Below are positions 62,526-64,000 of a stretch of 64,000 bases of DNA, in pieces. Position numbers and translations under genes: made by a program. The DNA is from Clarkia xantiana subsp. parviflora (Eukaryota; Streptophyta; Magnoliopsida; Myrtales; Onagraceae). The stretch lies in NCBI GenBank assembly GCA_036873135.1, contig JAPTYO010000007.1, forward strand, positions 6,058,763 through 6,122,762. The letters run 5' to 3'. The first letter of the stretch is position 1. Each line of letters begins with the position of its first letter. The notes beneath the pieces were generated by a model, which was not told where the DNA came from, did no database searches, and was given only the letters and a program-made list of their open reading frames with translations.

Positions 62526-63047
62526 GGGTTAACATGTCTTTTGGTCCATGATGTATGACAACTTTTAAGTTTTGGTCAATGATGTTTTTTTTACCTAGTT
62601 TTGGTACCATATGTTTGCAATTTTTGCTAGTTTTGGTCTAACCGTTACATTCCGTCCATTTTTTGACATGTTCAAGTCACGTGATCCACTCTAAAGTTTA
62701 AATTTAGTCCCTCTAATACTTTCTTAACCTTTTTTTTGTTCAATTTAGTTCCGAAGTTTCAAAATTGACCCCAGTTGGACAATAGGTCCGATTGAATTTT
62801 TGAAACTTCGGAACTAAATTGAACAAAAAAAAGGTTAGGAAAGTATTAGAGGGACTAAATTGAACAAAATTGAAAGTTTAGGGTGGATCACGTGACTTGC
62901 ACATGTCAAAAAATGGACGGAATGTAACGGGTAGACCAAAACTAGAAAAAATCTGCAAACATATGGTACCAAAACTAGGTAAAAAAAATATAATTGACCA
63001 AAACCCAAAAGTTGTCAAATATCATGGACCAAAAGACCTGTTAACCC
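62526..63047. mobile_element. Near-palindromic fold-back MITE (Mutator-like)
   Basis: The whole 522-bp block is an inverted repeat: the left half from GGGTTAACATGTCTTTTGG is mirrored by the right half ending CCAAAAGACCTGTTAACCC, with the centre near 62780 and only small mismatches and indels. Flanks TTTAATTAA (62517-62525) and TTTAGCTAA (63048-63056) match at 7 of 9 positions, compatible with an aged 9-bp target-site duplication. No coding frame. Its transcript would form a long hairpin. Confidence 0.8.
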
Positions 63048-63557
63048 TTTAGCTAATTAATGATCTAATGTTACAATCACTACACCATATAAATATGAAG
63101 GTTGCTTGTACTTTTTGAATTTAGGGTTAATATTGGATCATATTTAAATTTATTGATTAATTATTTACCTGTCTGGACGACCTCATTGTGCAATAAAAAG
63201 ATTTTTTTTACACTGAACATTTCATTCTTTTACTCCATCTTCTCTTAAGTTGCTAGGGTTTTGACGCGATAACGGCAATACGGTGGTCACAATGACCGGC
63301 CAGAACACAGTTTCCGATCATTAACCGATCATGCTCAACGACGAACAACACAGTTAACCCAATTTCGGATTCGCTATTCACAAATTCAATGAGCTAGGGC
63401 TCAGCATAGACGTTGTTCACTAATTAATAATTATCGTTCACTAATAATAATAATAACCCTTGGCTAAACCCTTATTAATCACCATTACTCTTATCTAACA
63501 CACCTTGATCAGTCTCCGAAAATCGGCGCTTCGAACACAAACCCTAGCTAGCTACCC
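63048..63557. other. Intergenic / HD-Zip 3' untranslated region
   Basis: AT-rich; no gene. The right part is presumably the 3' untranslated region of the HD-Zip I gene. Confidence 0.5.
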
Positions 63558-63971
63558 TCAGTTCCACTGGTCGGGGCAATACCAGTGAAGCGTCGGTGGC
63601 TGCTCATCGGAGAAGAAGTTACAGGTGTCGAAGAAATTATGCTCCTCCATCTTCACAAACTGTGGCTGGTAAACCAGTAGATGGTGTTGGTTTCCTGCCG
63701 GAGAAGAAGACACGGCTAAGTTGCTGTTCTTGCTCGTGATCGCGTTTTCATCGTTTAGGATCGCGCTCGAGTCGCTGTCGGACGAGTGGTTGGCCTCCTT
63801 GCTGAGATCGGGGACAGGGGAAGGTAAGGCGACAATCATGGCGGGTTTGATGTCTTCCAAGTTGGCGGCCATGTCTGGTTCTGAGGCGGTTGTGTGGTTG
63901 TCTTTGAGGGAGAGGTTGCTTTGGTCGTCGGAGTTGGTCTCGCTGTTGAGCTTCGATTTCAATTCCTTAAT
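63558..63971 (-). CDS. HD-Zip class I homeobox protein, last exon only (partial)
   Basis: The final exon of a gene that continues past the right edge; acceptor TCGCAG just above 63971, phase 0, 137 codons plus stop. It begins IKELKSKLNSE, the end of a leucine-zipper heptad run. The long middle is Ser/Asp/Asn-rich. The C-terminus FFSDEQPPTLHWYCPDQWN is the aromatic, acidic activation motif of ATHB6/ATHB16/ATHB5-type HD-Zip I factors, which act in abscisic-acid and light-related growth control. The homeodomain itself is outside the window, so the class is inferred from the tail and zipper end. ATHB6 (At2g22430) and ATHB16 (At4g40060) are the likely relatives. Confidence 0.88.
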   Translation of the reverse strand: MKELKSKLNSETNSDDQSNLSLKDNHTTASEPDMAANLEDIKPAMIVALPSPVPDLSKEANHSSDSDSSAILNDENAITSKNSNLAVSSSPAGNQHHLLVYQPQFVKMEEHNFFDTCNFFSDEQPPTLHWYCPDQWN

Positions 63972-64000
63972 CTGCGAGAAACAAAAATTGTCCCTTAAAC

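Overview
The window is nuclear DNA of a flowering plant, most likely a eudicot. Intergenic DNA is AT-rich, genes carry many GT-AG introns, and the proteins belong to plant families (peroxisomal ABCD1, CAMTA, RABH1, plant annexin, plant-specific ATP synthase 24 kDa subunit, WEB coiled-coil, HD-Zip I). The species was not identified. Coding exons were joined by hand on both strands. All eight multi-exon genes lying wholly inside the window close in frame from ATG to stop, and every splice site used is GT-AG except one GC-AG intron in ABCD1.

Layout. 1-5050: AT-rich flank with a short non-autonomous Helitron (1420-2033), a broken duplicate of the 5' part of ABCD1 (2131-3640) split by a 900-bp solo LTR (2225-3124), a Copia-type remnant and a fold-back hairpin. 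5746-16163 (+): peroxisomal ABC transporter ABCD1, 25 coding exons, 1330 aa. 16669-18946 (-): annexin D1-like, convergent with ABCD1. 20924-20996 (-): tRNA-Arg(ACG). 21229-24230 (+): TLDc-domain protein. 25131-26468: Mutator-like element with about 315-bp terminal inverted repeats. 27287-29141 (+): RABH1 (Rab6-type) GTPase. 29724-31776 (-): 232-aa tail-anchored-looking protein of unknown function. 33393-40942 (-): CAMTA transcription factor, 1049 aa, divergent from 42510-44528 (+), mitochondrial ATP synthase 24 kDa (FAd) subunit. 44979-45657 (-): 202-aa plant protein of unknown function. 47182-52677 (-): TRM4/NSUN2-type tRNA cytosine-5 methyltransferase. 52985-53536: Harbinger/Tourist-like MITE carrying a GC-rich minisatellite. 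54511-56295 (-): single-exon WEB-type coiled-coil protein. 56296-63557: gene-poor, with a fold-back MITE (62526-63047). 63558-63971 (-): last exon of an HD-Zip I gene that continues off the right edge.

These are ordinary housekeeping and signalling genes rather than one pathway. The gene order (ABCD1, TLDc, RABH1, unknown, CAMTA, TRM4, WEB, HD-Zip I) looks like an ancestral block whose members I recall on two duplicated Arabidopsis segments (ends of At4g39-At4g40 and At2g22). I found no new multi-gene system. The unusual points are the GC-AG intron, three genes whose splice donor lies in a short tandem duplication (28, 31 and 109 bp), the nested duplicate/solo LTR, several intact-looking transposon ends with target-site duplications, and two uncharacterised plant proteins.
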